A DNA stretch of 64,000 bases from Prochilodus magdalenae. Its lineage: Eukaryota > Chordata > Actinopteri > Characiformes > Prochilodontidae. The notes under the pieces were generated by a model, which saw nothing but the letters and a program-made list of their open reading frames with translations, did not search any database and had not been told where the DNA came from. Where the stretch lies: positions 130,001 to 194,000 of the forward strand of contig JAMWET010001354.1 in NCBI GenBank assembly GCA_024036415.1, written 5' to 3'. This document shows positions 35,123 through 46,744 of the stretch, in pieces (the first letter of the stretch is position 1; the number at the start of each line of letters is the position of its first letter). Position numbers and translations under genes: made by a program.

Positions 35123-36599
35123 GCAGCTCAGCTGCACTTCAGCGTTACAGGTGTCGCTTAGAAAACCCTATACAAGCAGCTCCGACTGAGTCTGAAGAGA
35201 GGCTAGCAGAGGAGTATACTCCGCTGTACTGACAGCAGGTCCACAAATAACAGCCATATCCTAAACAACATAGCCGTCCATATACACACGTGCATATGGT
35301 GTACATTCCTATATGGTCCATTCTACAGCATTAGTGCAGCCCTACAGTAAAACAAAGATATAAGAACAATTCAGACCTAATACTTAAACATAAGGCTTTC
35401 ATTTAGGCGGAAATACATCAATAAATAAAATACATATGTAAAAAAAAAAAAAATTCTAGGGTGCTTATTTATTTACTCATTCATTCATTCATTCATTCAT
35501 TCATTTATTCATTCACGGGGATTTTGAAATGATTTGAAAATCTTTTTTGTTAAATTGTATTTTTTTAATAAAGAAGTGAGGATTTGTTTGTGAGAAATTG
35601 TTTAGACGTATTTAGTTAATATTTAGTTTCATTTTTAAAATATATATTTAAAAAACTGCTGCCCCACTACCTGAGTTTTAGTGCATAGGTGGAGCCTAAT
35701 TCAGGCCACGCCCCTTCGTTTAAGAGGAAGACTGCAACCGCATGTACATATACTTTGAAGCGAATGTTTCCCAAGGTCTGAACATCAGTATGTATGTACA
35801 GTGTGTACACATGCACATATACATACATATATATTCTAAACCTTAGTGAATATATAAGCTATGTTTGCGGTCAGGCTTGCAAAACTGAGCTACAGTTGTC
35901 ACCACTGAAACATTTGACAGGGGTTCCGTAGAGTTACAGTAGTGACCAAAATGGGATGTTCGATTAATCATTTAAAATACAGTTAACATATTAAAACATC
36001 AAAGAATGAAGAAACCCTGCACATTTACTGCTGTCGTCGTGCTGTTTAGTTGAAGCCATGTATATTCTGCCCTGCTGTGCGCCTGCTCTATTCGTGGTCC
36101 TGTATAATAGGCTATTATGTTATGCATTGCACCACACGGAGCCTGAAGAGCCATGTTAAGCTCCAAATCGTGTACAGTAATATACAGCTGGTACCACTCT
36201 TAAATGGTTTAAAATGAGTTTATTAATGGTAATTAATTAGACCTTAAACTTAGTAATAGGAAGCTACAGCACATACATAAAGGCTAAGACTGATCTAATG
36301 TTAGTCTAAAAGTCTAACTCAGATTATTTGATAGTGTTAAAACTCGGATTGTGACGTTTACTGGCTTTACTTTCTCTTTTCCAGCAGTCAACATTAAACC
36401 TATCAGCTTCCATAAATATTTGTATTTATATATATCACGTGGACAAGCTCTCTTTTGTCCTTTTTATTAATGTGTTATAACTGCTTATTAATGCTTACTA
36501 AAATGGTACCACTATATTACACTGAGGAATATCAATAAACTCGACTAGAGCTGTTAAAGCCTGGGCTTAATTGTAAAATATATTTTTGTACACAGGCAT
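35123..36599. other. AT-rich sequence, nothing recognised
   Basis: Short (ATTC)n run near 35475-35503; no gene or known repeat. Confidence 0.4.
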
Positions 36600-36670
36600 G
36601 TTCCCCCCCCCCCTTTTTTTGTCTTGGGTTATTAATAATTATGTACATGTTTATTGTAAGTATGTAATAA

Positions 36671-36674
<4 letters not shown>

Positions 36675-36759
<85 letters not shown>

Positions 36760-36880
36760 AAATGTATACACATACAGTATTTATATATGTAATGTATAAA
36801 CATACAGTGATATATATATATATATATATATGGATGTATATACAAACATATACATATATGTTTTTATATGCACGCTTATA

Positions 36881-36938
<58 letters not shown>
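36675..36938. repeat. (TA)n and (CA)n microsatellite cluster
   Basis: (TA)n 36675-36756, a second TA run near 36809-36831 and (CA)n 36884-36938, separated by TACATA-type sequence. Confidence 0.97.
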
Positions 36939-36940
<2 letters not shown>

Positions 36941-37379
36941 TATGTATGTATATGAGCACACGCTCAACGTCCATCATATGTTTCCTTCTCCAATCCAACT
37001 CCAAACAGACGAATGCTAATCAGCCTCTCGCGTTTATATTTAAGGAATATGTTCAAAGAAATGTGTATAAGCTTCCAACCATGTCCCATACATAATTTAT
37101 CTTAGACTGACAAGATACCCTAGCGGGGTCCGATTCGGCGTAAAACCCCGTTTACAGCCGGGCACCGGCTAAATATACTCGTTTAGCTGAGGTACAAATT
37201 TAATGAAATTAAATACGGTGATGATCGTTCATAGAGATGCACTTCACACGCTACTGAGCACACCGTACACGGCTCGCGTTGGATAGCGATGGTGGGGTGG
37301 ACGGGGGTAACACGTTCTCAGCCCCCCCCACCCCCAAAAAGCTAACAACAATAAAGAGCAGGAGGGCTGCAGAACTCAG
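36939..37379. other. Unique sequence, nothing recognised
   Basis: C-run at 37321-37335; otherwise no supported feature. Confidence 0.4.
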
Positions 37380-37760
37380 AGCGAAATGTGCTGCTACGAT
37401 CAGGAGCTGACGCAGCAGCCGCGCAGTTCCAGGACAGCGTCTGAGCCAGCTGACCCCAAGTAAAGGTGAAATCTGTTGGCTGTCCGCAATCCCCGCCCCG
37501 TGTGCGCCCTACTTTTTCCGCGCCGCGCGCCCGTGGAGAGAGGACTACCGACCGTGTCCGCCTGCTCTTGGCTGCAGAAGCGCGCTATTTTCTTGTATAG
37601 GCCATGAATAATGCAGGGCTCGGAAGGCCAGCGGATTTCCAGTTAAATACCAATTTGCTTAACCAATGTTTCCACCCTCCGCCAGCTCCACTCAGCGCAG
37701 CGGAGAGGAGCCGGACAGGACTGGTGCGCGCAATTAAAGGGAGAACAGGGTGACCGGGAT
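37380..37760. promoter_or_regulatory. CpG-rich, conserved-looking block
   Basis: High CpG (CCGCGCCGCGCGCCCGTGG near 37519) in unique sequence, followed by AATTTGCTTAACCAATG and CCAGTTAAATACC. Could be an enhancer or a promoter of a non-coding transcript. No ORF. Confidence 0.35.
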
Positions 37761-38194
37761 GCACAACAACTACTCCTCCAGCAGCGCGCGCTTCTTTTTA
37801 GGGGAGCTGCACCGACTGTCACTCAATGCTTCTCTGGTTGGTGACGGTAACAAGCGGTCATTTTATTTATCACTCAATACCAACAGCAGCCGACCTGAGC
37901 TTGTAATGTATTTGGGGAGGGCGGGGGGGGCTATTTTGTCTTTACGTCATCATCTGGATTTCTAAACTAATGTGTTTTAGACCAAAACCTTCTCTAAACC
38001 AGCCCAAACACAATTCTCAGACATCAGGCAGACTTCTAGCTCCCATCACCACCACTGCGAGCAACTCCTACTCCCCCAAATTTCTGTACAGGGGAGCACA
38101 TATATATACACATATATATATACTATATATCACAGACTGTTTTATTCTCTATTATGATGAAGGAAATAATTAACCGTAAAATCAATTAATGACT

Positions 38195-38730
38195 AACGTG
38201 ACATCACACTGTAGAATCAGAAGACAGATAAAAAATTATATTATAATACATTGGTGTGACATAAACCCAGAAAACATTATCAGAGGAACATGAATAAAAC
38301 GTGGGAAATGTGTCATGTCACACATCCGCCCAAAAATATTACAGTGTGATATATATGATGTCACAAGACAAAACCAACCAAAAGGTGAAAATGAGCATCA
38401 TGTAATAATCAAGCAGGGGAAAACGTGACATCACAAACAGCATCAGGGGAAGAAGAATAAAACATTACATAATGAACTTGTGGGAAATGTGATGTCATAT
38501 TACAGAATCAGCCACATTGAAAACAATGTTATATTGTGTGATGTCACAAAACAAAACCAGCCAAAGGGGAAAGCAAACGTCATATTATAATCAGCCAGGG
38601 GACGTCAGGAAACACTATCAGGGGAAGATGAATAAAACCGGTTTGTGGTAAATGTGATGCCACATGACAGAATCAGCCCGTTTAAAACATCACATGATGA
38701 GATGTCACAAAACAAAACCAGTCGAAAGAG
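38195..38730. repeat. Tandem array with ~165-180-bp period
   Basis: The unit start GTGGGAAATG(T) recurs at 38301, 38480 and 38645 (last GTGGTAAATG). Each unit has GATGTCAC(A), ACAAAACCA(A/G)CC, AATCA(A/G)(G)CAGGGG and CATCAGGGGAAGA. A partial unit precedes at about 38195. TGACATCA/TGATGTCA-like palindromic motifs recur through it. Confidence 0.8.
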
Positions 38731-39494
38731 AAAAAAGAAAAAACAGAAAATATGCAGATCTGCCCATCTGTAATTATCCCGTCCAATCATATGCGGGGTG
38801 TGTGGAAGTGACCGGGTTGAACTTTTCTTATCCGTCCCGGGTCGCCCGGCCCTAAACGCTACGGGAATCAGATATAAGAGTAAACACAGCCTGGTTGTCT
38901 CTCTCCAATTGTTATTCATAGAAGGGATAAATATTTCATATCTTCTAAGGATACCTTTTGTTAACAGAATTACTCAACAAGCGCCCCGCCATGAATCCCA
39001 TTTCTACCGGCGGTGTTGCAGGGGAGCGCGCAGGCCTGGGCCGGATCCTACGATGGACACTTCATAATAAAGGGGGCAGGACGCTGGGGTCTACCATGGC
39101 CTTGCTTATGCTTCCCCGAGCCTCCTAATCCTCTGAAAAAAACAGGCTGAGGCGCGGGATAGCGATTCTTAGCCATAGAGTCAGACACTCCAACCCAGTC
39201 TTCACTCAAGCCATGAATAATGGATTGATAAGCTAATAAGTAGGTAAACAGTGGGCTGTATTAATGAGAATATGAAGCTCCCTGTAATCACTCCAGCTCT
39301 GGCCGTGGTGTGAAGCAAATTGGGGGGATGAATGAATAGGCACTTATGGTCAATCAAGAGTTAATCTAGGTTTGGGACTGGAATGGGGTTTGGTTAAAAA
39401 CAATAATCACATATGTAAATGAAGAATGTTGTATAGTGGTACTGTATTAGCATTTTTGGTTATGGTCTAACAATCAATGTTGACATTGCTATTA
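38731..39494. promoter_or_regulatory. Candidate conserved non-coding region
   Basis: 39080-39420 is repeat-free with several homeodomain cores (GATAAGCTAATAAGTAGG, GTATTAATGAGAATATG). Texture only. Confidence 0.28.
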
Positions 39495-40225
39495 CACTCA
39501 TCATCAAAAAGAATAGCTGCACCCAAAAAGAAGTGTGGGATTGCAGTGCTATTGGGGAGGAAGATAAAGGTTACCAGGAACAATAAATGATGATACGTTT
39601 ACACAGATATGGGCAATATGTACTGAGCTACACATACAGAAGTAGTTTCTCTCAGCATGGCATCAAGCCCCATGCTAATGCAACATGCCTCGGCATGGAG
39701 GTTCCAAATGGGGTCCTGTGATAATCCATCCCACGCAGCTTGCATATTCACACACAGATCCCACAGATTGTGCAGTGGGGGTGGCGGTGGAGTGATGTGG
39801 GACAGCAAACCTGACCACGGTGCCTCCACACACAGATCTATAGATCATCTCCACCAAGTCAAAAGCAGGACTAGTTACTGAAGAAGACCTGCTGGCATTC
39901 TGAGTCACTCCATGATAGTCTGGCATGACGCCATTACAGTCCTTGGTGATGCTGACGTGGTGTTAAGGGCAGTCATTTTAACAGTCCTGTAGCTGTGCAG
40001 CTGTCTGCCAATGGTTCTGATACTAAGGATGATTCATACAGGGCCTCACTGCTTACTAAATGGCCACAGCCGTGACTGTGGGTTTAGTCAGGTGCAGTGA
40101 TAAGGCCAGTCTTTGCTTACGTCAGTGTGAAACTGGAACCATTTGCATGTCTTACAATGTCAAACCTACCTACCAAGTTTCATTCCTGTCGCTTGATTCC
40201 TTCTGGGTCCAGCTATTTGTGCCTG
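39495..40225 (-). mobile_element. Tc1-like element, family A (copy A5)
   Basis: Starts after TA (39493-39494) with CACTCATCATCAAAAAG and ends near TTCTGGGTCCAGCTATTTGT. Close to full length for the copies here; the transposase complement is broken by stops and frameshifts. Confidence 0.85.
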
Positions 40226-40529
40226 GGTTAGCAATGGACCCAACTGTGTTCTCTGAATGCATTTCAAAGGTACACTAGAGTCACTTTCACAGAGGAAAGG
40301 TGTGAGCTTGTACCGTGTCACAAGCCGACATTTTAAACTAGGAACATAAAATAAGCGAACCCAGTTGAACCCAGAGTCAATGGAACTTGTTAATGCATTT
40401 GACCAAAATCCTGGTCTACTGTGATCTATAAATATCTAGAAGGTCTATGAAAAATGGCCATAAAGCGTTATAGATTACCTATATACCCCTTGTTTCACTT
40501 CTTACATATATTTACTTGAACAGGCACTG
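40226..40529. other. Unique sequence, nothing recognised
   Basis: No supported feature. Confidence 0.4.
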
Positions 40530-41090
40530 GAGATTTACTCGGCGACCTGTTGAGGCCACGGAGAGTGCCAAAGTCTGTTGGCTAGCCATGAAAATTTAAT
40601 CAGCCCCAGTGCTTCTTCCCCCCACTTTTCCTAGGCACTAATAAAGCTCACACTTTCCAGCCGACCTGCAGATTTCTGAGAGGGTTTTAGTTGGACTTGC
40701 TGGGCACACCTCATTAATGTTTCCCGCAGAATAGAGTGGAATTGACACAAATTCAGTTTAAATCTTAATCTGAAAAAAGAGAAAAAAAATCCACATCACT
40801 CTCAAGGAGAGCTGGTGAAATCAGAGCTGACGGTGAGAATTTAAATACTGCAGAGGTTATCCGTTCACCTCATTAATACACCGTGAGGCTCAGAGAAAAA
40901 ACGCCTTTTGATCTTCATCGACACAAACCATTAAAAGAGCCCATTGGGGAGGCAAAGCTAAATAACAGTCCCAATTAAAACCCGATCATACGAGCTGCGA
41001 AACGACAAACCTGAAGAACATGGTTTACCTGTTCAGAGGAAACCGACATCCTTTCTCCATTGGCAGACAGCTAAACTAACTACAGGACAA
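40530..41090. promoter_or_regulatory. Candidate conserved non-coding element
   Basis: About 560 bp of repeat-free DNA with many homeodomain cores (TGAAAATTTAATCAGC, CACCTCATTAATGTTTCC near 40709, CACCTCATTAATACACC near 40867). CTCATTAAT matches the (A/G)CTCATTAA(T/C)-type site reported for Brn3 proteins except for the first base. Not verified by alignment. Confidence 0.38.
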
Positions 41091-41095
41091 TTTTA

Positions 41096-41539
41096 ATGAC
41101 TGCACTTAACACCACACCAGCCAGAGACTGCAATGGCGTCGTGCCAGACTGTCATTGAGTGACTCTAAATGGCAGCAGGTCAGCTTTAGTGAGAAGTCCC
41201 ACTTTTGTCTAGGTTGTGATGACCAATGAACGTGTGGAACCGTGGTCATTACCAAGATGAACAGTTTTTTGTCACATGTCCAAAAGGCCTGGTGTCACTC
41301 CATCTCCACCCCTACCACAAAATCTCACAGAAATGTTTGAAAATACTCATGGACTATCACAGGAAACCATTAGGAACTTCTACAACTCCATGCTGAGACG
41401 TGGTGGCCTGCCGCCATACTGAGAGACACTACTTCCGTATGTGTAGCTCAATAAATATTGCCCATGGGAGTCTTCCTTCCCAATAGCATTGCAATCCCAC
41501 GCTTCCTTCTGGGTGCAGCTATTGTTCTGATGATGAGCG
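41096..41539 (+). mobile_element. Tc1-like element, family A, 3' part (copy A6)
   Basis: Contains CCAGAGACTGCAATGGCGTC and the DDE-region sequence in forward orientation, ending CTGATGATGAGCG before TA (41540-41541). The 5' half is missing. Confidence 0.75.
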
Positions 41540-41710
41540 TAAACTACGTAATAAATTTATTCCATTATAAGGGACAAAGAGTTTTTGCGAAATGGTAGAT
41601 GGGGTACAAAAACTATTTTTCCTTAAAGGGAAAAAATTCAAAACAAAATCAAGGGCATGTAGGCCTATAATATATGAGTAGTGTACGTGCAAAGATCAAG
41701 AGTGAATTTA

Positions 41711-42242
41711 CAGGGGTTGGACAATGAAACTGAAACACCTGGTTTTAGACCACAATCATTTATTAGTATGGTGTAGGGCCTCCTTTTGCGGCCAGTACAG
41801 CGCTAGTTCGTCTTGGGAATGACATATACAAGTCCTGCACAGTGGTCAGAGGGACATTAAGCCATTCTTCTTGCAGGATAGTGGCCAGGTCACTACGTGA
41901 TGCTGGTGGAGGTTCATCCTTCTTGGTGGTATGCTGACATTACCCTGGATACCGTGGCTCTTGATACATCACAAAGACTTGCTGTCTTGGTCACAGATGC
42001 GCCAGCAAGACGTCCACCAACAGTTTGTCCTCTTTTGAACTCTGGTATGTCACCCATAATGTTGTGTGCATTGCAGTATTTTGAGCAGAACTGTGCTCTT
42101 ACCTGCTAACTGAACCATCACACTCTGCTCTTACTGGTGCAATGTGCAATTGATGAAGATTGGCCACCAGGCTGGTCCAATTTAGCCATGAGACCTCCCA
42201 CACTAAAATGACAGGTGTTTCAGTTTCATTGTCCAACCCCTG
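41711..42242 (-). mobile_element. Internally deleted Tc1-like MITE, deletion class 2
   Basis: TA flanks (41709-41710, 42243-42244). Same terminal repeats as 17582-18114, opposite orientation. In the complement the helix-turn-helix segment ends sooner and joins a C-terminal stretch (QEEWL-type, then complement of GGCCTCCTTTTGCGGCCAG). A CGA-to-TGA change introduces a stop soon after CDVSRATVSRVMSAY. Confidence 0.9.
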
Positions 42243-42619
42243 TATATACTCATATGGAGATGTTCACAAATTGGAATATCAGCTGAGTGGTAGACGAACC
42301 ACTCATTCCTACAGAAAAGGATCAGCTCCAAATTAAACCCAGGAGTGATGCTGGTCACACGGCTTGAGCATCACTAAACCAAACGTTGAACCTCGCGTGT
42401 GGAGGGTGCGTATTATGCTGAATTTAATATTAATGGATTTTATAAGCTTGATACTTGCATATTCATGAGAACCTTCTAATGGATCCAAAGCTAACCGGAG
42501 TTAACGCCGACTGGCAGAATTGATAGTTGGAAATCCGTCAACATTTTCTCATCGGCTTGTTATATCACAACTCTTTTTCAGGGTAGAACAGTATGCGGAA
42601 AAAGACCTCGACCAAGGTG
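42243..42619. other. Unique sequence, nothing recognised
   Basis: No supported feature. Confidence 0.4.
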
Positions 42620-43175
42620 AAGGGATGAATAAAATAACATTGTTTATATGGTAATATGCATTTATAAGGCATTATATAGCATACATAACACCTTATAACA
42701 CTTGGCATAAGCTTGTTTAATTTCTCTTAAGTAGTTAACAACATGCATAATGCAAGAGTAATTGCAACTCCATAAGGTCAGGGTTTATAACACCATACCG
42801 TAACACTGCAGACGCTAATGCTGGAATTCACCATGTAATACAACACTGTAGAGAGTTTTATGCCAGACCAGGCTTTAAGTGAAGTATATTTTGTGTAATT
42901 TAAATGTTTATTAAATATAATTTTAGTACATTATAAGTCATACTGCTCTGCTTTTTTAGCTGACCTAGTACAACAACTATACTTACAATGTCCTTATGAA
43001 CAGAAGCTATAGTGCATTATGAAACCTGACAATATAAAGTAGGATACTCCTAAATTATGAGGTGTTATGTGTGTAATAATTAATAATGTAAGTTTTTAAA
43101 CATGCTTATGCCTGGTATTATAAGGTATTATTTATGCCTTATGACCCCTTATAAATACACCATCTGTAAGTGTTA
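42620..43175. mobile_element. Fold-back element, family of 2884 and 6090
   Basis: ACACCTTATAACACTTGGC followed by ATAAGCTTGTTTAA near 42690 is mirrored by AAACATGCTTATGCCTGG/TATTATAAGGTATTA near 43098, with outer ATAAGG-rich arms. A TGTAAGTGTTAC end lies near 43165. No coding capacity. Confidence 0.6.
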
Positions 43176-43249
43176 CTATTTGGCCAGTCTGCCTGGGATT
43201 GTCCCATTGAGCCAACTGAGACAATAGAAACAGACTCATCCTAAATTTA

Positions 43250-43968
43250 GTAGCTCCACCCAGAAGGAAGTGTGGGATTGCAGTGCTGTTGGTAAGGAAG
43301 ATAAAGGTTACCAGTAACGATACATGATGATACATTTAGACTGATATGGGTAATATATATTGAGCTACACATACAGAAGTCTGTCTCTCAGTATGGCGTT
43401 GGGCCACAATGTTTGCCAACACAACATGCCAGACTTCTCATTATGGAGTTGATCAGCTTTCTAATGGTGTCCTGTAATAATCCATCCCATACAGCTTGAA
43501 TTTTCTCAAACAGCTACTGCAGATTTTGCAGTAGGGGTGGAGATGTAGTGACACCCGCCCTTCTGGACGTGTGATGCCTGATAACAAACAATTCATTTCA
43601 GTATGGACCACAGTGCCTCCATCAAGACAACTGCAGGACTCGTCACTGTAGACAGCCTGAAGATAGGTCACTCCATGACAATCTGGCATTACACCATGCA
43701 GTCCTTAGCGATCTTGACGTGGTGTTAAGGCCAGTCGTTGTAATGATCTGTGTGCATGTACTCATACAGCCATCTGCCAAAGATACAGGTCCCCACCACT
43801 GCTTTCTGAATGTCTGCATTCATGGCTGGTGGATCAGTCAGGTACAGCAATAAGGCGTATGTGTACCCGAGCGTGAAATCATTCCAATCAGTTACACTCA
43901 GAATGTCAAGCCTACCCACCAAGTGTAGTTCCTGACGGTTGATTCCTTCTGGATACAACTATTTATGT
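43250..43968 (-). mobile_element. Tc1-like element, family A (copy A7)
   Basis: Contains CACCCAGAAGGAAGTGTGGG, GGAAGATAAAGGTTACCAG and TTGATTCCTTCTGGATACAA at the far end. Outermost terminal bases are lost on the left. Confidence 0.8.
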
Positions 43969-44012
43969 AACTGCTTTTTTGCTAATGTGTATGAATGAAT
44001 TACGTGACCCTG

Positions 44013-44172
44013 TGTCACGCTTCCGGGTTTGCCAGGTTGCTCCGCTCCCCCGGACTCAGTTTCCCAGAGGGCTTCTCCCTATGTGGACATCTCATCCACA
44101 TGTTCCCGCTGGTCAGCATCGCTCCTGTTTGCCAGAATTCTGAATCCAGCTATCACCCATTAGCCCCAGCAT

Positions 44173-44207
<35 letters not shown>

Positions 44208-44578
44208 CCCTGTTGCAAAGTTTTGCCGACCTTGTCTTGCAGCTCTGAGTGTTTTCTGAGTGTCCTGTGTTTGCTACTCTGGTTTCGACTCATTTTGGTT
44301 ACTGACCTCCCCTTTCGTCTTACTCCTCTTTGGCTACCTCTTTGCTCTGTCTGTCTCCCGACCCCTCATTTGTTTATCTGACCATCCTCTTGCTTACTTC
44401 TCCTAACTTGTCTGCCTCGGTGATAGCCCTTCCTGGTTTCTGACCCTTGCATGTCCCTGACTGTGACCCCTGGCATGATCAGTCGTGTGTTGTTGCTTTG
44501 TTCGACTGTCCTATTGTGTAATAAAGCCAACCTGACTTTTAGCTCTGCTTATGTCGGTCTGGAGTCTTTGTTCTGACA
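44013..44578 (+). mobile_element. Solo-LTR-like repeat
   Basis: 566 bp beginning TGTCACGC and ending TCTGACA (TG...CA), with AATAAA at 44520-44525 near the 3' end and C/T-rich sequence before it. The opening (GTCACGCTTCCGGGTTTGCC) is one I recall from abundant fish LTR-like repeats. (CA)n at 44176-44205 sits inside. No clear target-site duplication was found, so class is tentative. Confidence 0.45.
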
Positions 44579-44879
44579 TTATGTTGATCTCTTACGTAAC
44601 TTTATGTTGATCTGTTGACATAAGAGTATCAGATCATAATGATAGGACATCTATGTAGGACATGTATGATTTTTACATGCAAGTAAACAAACATTTAGGG
44701 GATTTTACTGAAATTATGAAACACAAAACGGCAAAAGTTTGACAATCAGTTTCAGAAACTGATAACTGCTTAAGAAAACATGCCTGAAATATTTAAGATG
44801 CACCAAATATTTCATTGAAATATTATTTTTTCATTTTGGAAAAAAAACGCCGTAAAGGCAGGTAAACTTAAACATCAGA
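44579..44879. other. Unique sequence, nothing recognised
   Basis: No supported feature. Confidence 0.4.
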
Positions 44880-45090
44880 AATCATTTTATGATCTGAAGT
44901 TGCAGGGCTGTGTTTGGCAGGGTGAGAGCTTTATTATAACATGAGATGGGCTGCAGAAGCGCTCACATCCTCTTTGATTATCAAAGGCCCCTGAGTGCAC
45001 TAATGCACCTCAGTATTAGCATGTTTTCCTGGATGCCACAGGCTAGTGCTCTGCCATGCCTTTGACATGTCAGAACTCATAACAGTCAGA
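44880..45090. promoter_or_regulatory. Candidate conserved non-coding element
   Basis: Repeat-free with CTTTGATTATCAAAGGCCCC (palindromic TCF-like CTTTGAT/ATCAAAG) at 44972-44991 and GCACTAATGCACC. Texture only. Confidence 0.28.
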
Positions 45091-45184
45091 GCTGCTCTGC
45101 CATATAAAAGCATGTATGTGTGTGTGAGTGAGTGAGAGAGAGAGAGAGAGCGAGAGAGAGAGAATGAAAGTAATAGAGACCTCC

Positions 45185-46299
45185 TTGCTTCATAACTGAA
45201 AATTAAACTGCTTTAGGTGGACATTACTAAGCAAAAGGGCCGTTAACAGATGACGTCTAGATGGGAGCATATGTTGTTCTAGAACCTGAACATAGTTCTC
45301 TGCATTAATGGTGCCTTTCCAGACATGCAAGCTGCCCATGCCACAAGCACTCATGCAACCCCATACCATCAGTGATGCAGGCTTCTGAACGAAGCGTTGA
45401 TAACAACTTGGGTTATCCTCGTCCTCTCTGGTCCGGATGACATGGCGTCCCAGTGTTCCATAAAGGACTTCAAATCGTGACTCATCTGACCACAGAACAG
45501 TCTTCCATTTTGCCACACTCCATTTTAAAAGACCCCTGGCCCAGTGCAAACGTCTGAGCTTGTGGAGCTTGCTTAGAAATGGCATCCTTTTTGCACTGTA
45601 GAGTTTCAGCTGGCAACGGCGGATGGCACGGTGGATTGTGTTCACTGACAATGCTTTCTGGAAGTATTCCTGAGCCCATTCTGTTATTTCCTTGACAGTG
45701 GCATTCCTGTTTGAGGTGCAGTGACGTTTAAGGGCCCGGAGATCACGAGCATCCAGTAGAGTTTTACGGCCTTGACCCTTACGCACAGCGATTGTTCCAG
45801 ATTCTCTGAATCTTTTGATGATGTTATGCACGGTTGATGATGATAACTTAAAAGTCTTTGCTATTTTACGCTGGGTAACACCATTCTGGTATCGCTGCAC
45901 TATCTTTCTGTGCAACAATGGTGGAATTGGTGATCCTCTTACCATCTTGGCTTCAGAGAGACACTGACACTCTGAGAAGCTCTTTTTATACCCAATCATG
46001 TTGTCAATTGAACTAATTAGTGTTAATTGGTCTTCCAGCTGTTCGTTATATGCTCAATTTCCTTTTTCCATCCACTTATTGCTACTTGTCCCAACTTTTT
46101 TGGGATTTGTTGACGCCATGAAATTTTGAAACAACACATTTTTCCCTTAAAATGATACATTCTCTCAGTTTAAACTTTTGATCTGTGATTTGTGTTCTAT
46201 TCTGAATAAAATATTAGATGTTGGCACCTCCACATCATTGCATTCAGTTTTTATTTACAATTTGTTTAGTGTCCCAACTTTTTTGGAATCCGGTTTGTA
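45185..46299 (-). mobile_element. Tc1-like element with IR/DR-type end, one end lost
   Basis: The right end (5' of the transposase) carries two copies of GTCCCAACTTTTTTGG, outer 46271-46286 and inner 46088-46103, 183 bp apart, like the doubled transposase-binding sites of IR/DR elements such as Sleeping Beauty. It terminates at GGTTTG before TA (46298-46299). The left end is truncated near a (GA)n tract (45121-45163). Confidence 0.85.
45190..45999 (-). pseudogene. Tc1 transposase, C-terminally truncated
   Basis: Open frame of 269 codons; the family start is probably Met19 (MVRGSPIPP). Visible: paired-type DNA-binding region with two helix-turn-helix parts (RKIAKTFKLSSSTVHNIIKR), a GRPR-like linker (GQGRKTLLDARD), then the DDE domain with the first catalytic Asp172 in WSDESRFEV and LMVWGC. 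It stops after HMLPSRRHLL, switching to unrelated sequence, so the second Asp and Glu are absent and the enzyme would be inactive. Tc1 transposases are usually about 340 residues. Confidence 0.92.
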
Positions 46300-46304
46300 G
46301 TACC

Positions 46305-46665
46305 CGGGCTGACATAAACATGTTGTCAGTCCCTTGTGACTGAAACGTACCTAATAGCGTGTATTCCTCCATGTGTTCCGTAGCACCAATAACATAAGTC
46401 ATGAACTGCATAAGTTTCTGCATGTAGCCTGGATCAGCATGGAATGATCCTTGGTAAGATGATGATAAGCAAAAGGCAAGACCTGGCTGTCCAGCAGCTC
46501 AATGTAAGCACTGTGGTTCAAATTTACTGTCACCTCAACCAAAGCACCCATTTCCACGTAATGTATTCACCCCCAGAACATCCCAGAGGGGAGTCTTTTT
46601 TGTGGGAGCTTATTTTGTCTTTGCATGAGTGTCCTTTCTCTATTTGTGAGAAATGATCACTGTTT
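46305..46665 (-). mobile_element. Tc1-like family B remnant, DDE part
   Basis: Shares with 59020-59560 and 60930-61340 the blocks CTGTCACCTCAACC, TCCCTTGTGACTGAAACG-like and AAGATGATGA-like. In 59394-59143 the complement translates to MPVFQDDDAHIHRA, a Tc1 DDE-domain stretch, which supports the class. Confidence 0.5.
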
Positions 46666-46744
46666 CACAGACTGAAGTTCCACCCTAACAGTGCAACAGA
46701 AGCATTCTGGCTGGGATCTGTATGGGATGATGCTGCTGCTGCAC

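Noticed and set aside
44013..44578. Promoter of a second protein-coding gene
   Set aside because: TG...CA ends and an internal AATAAA fit an LTR better; no ORF follows.
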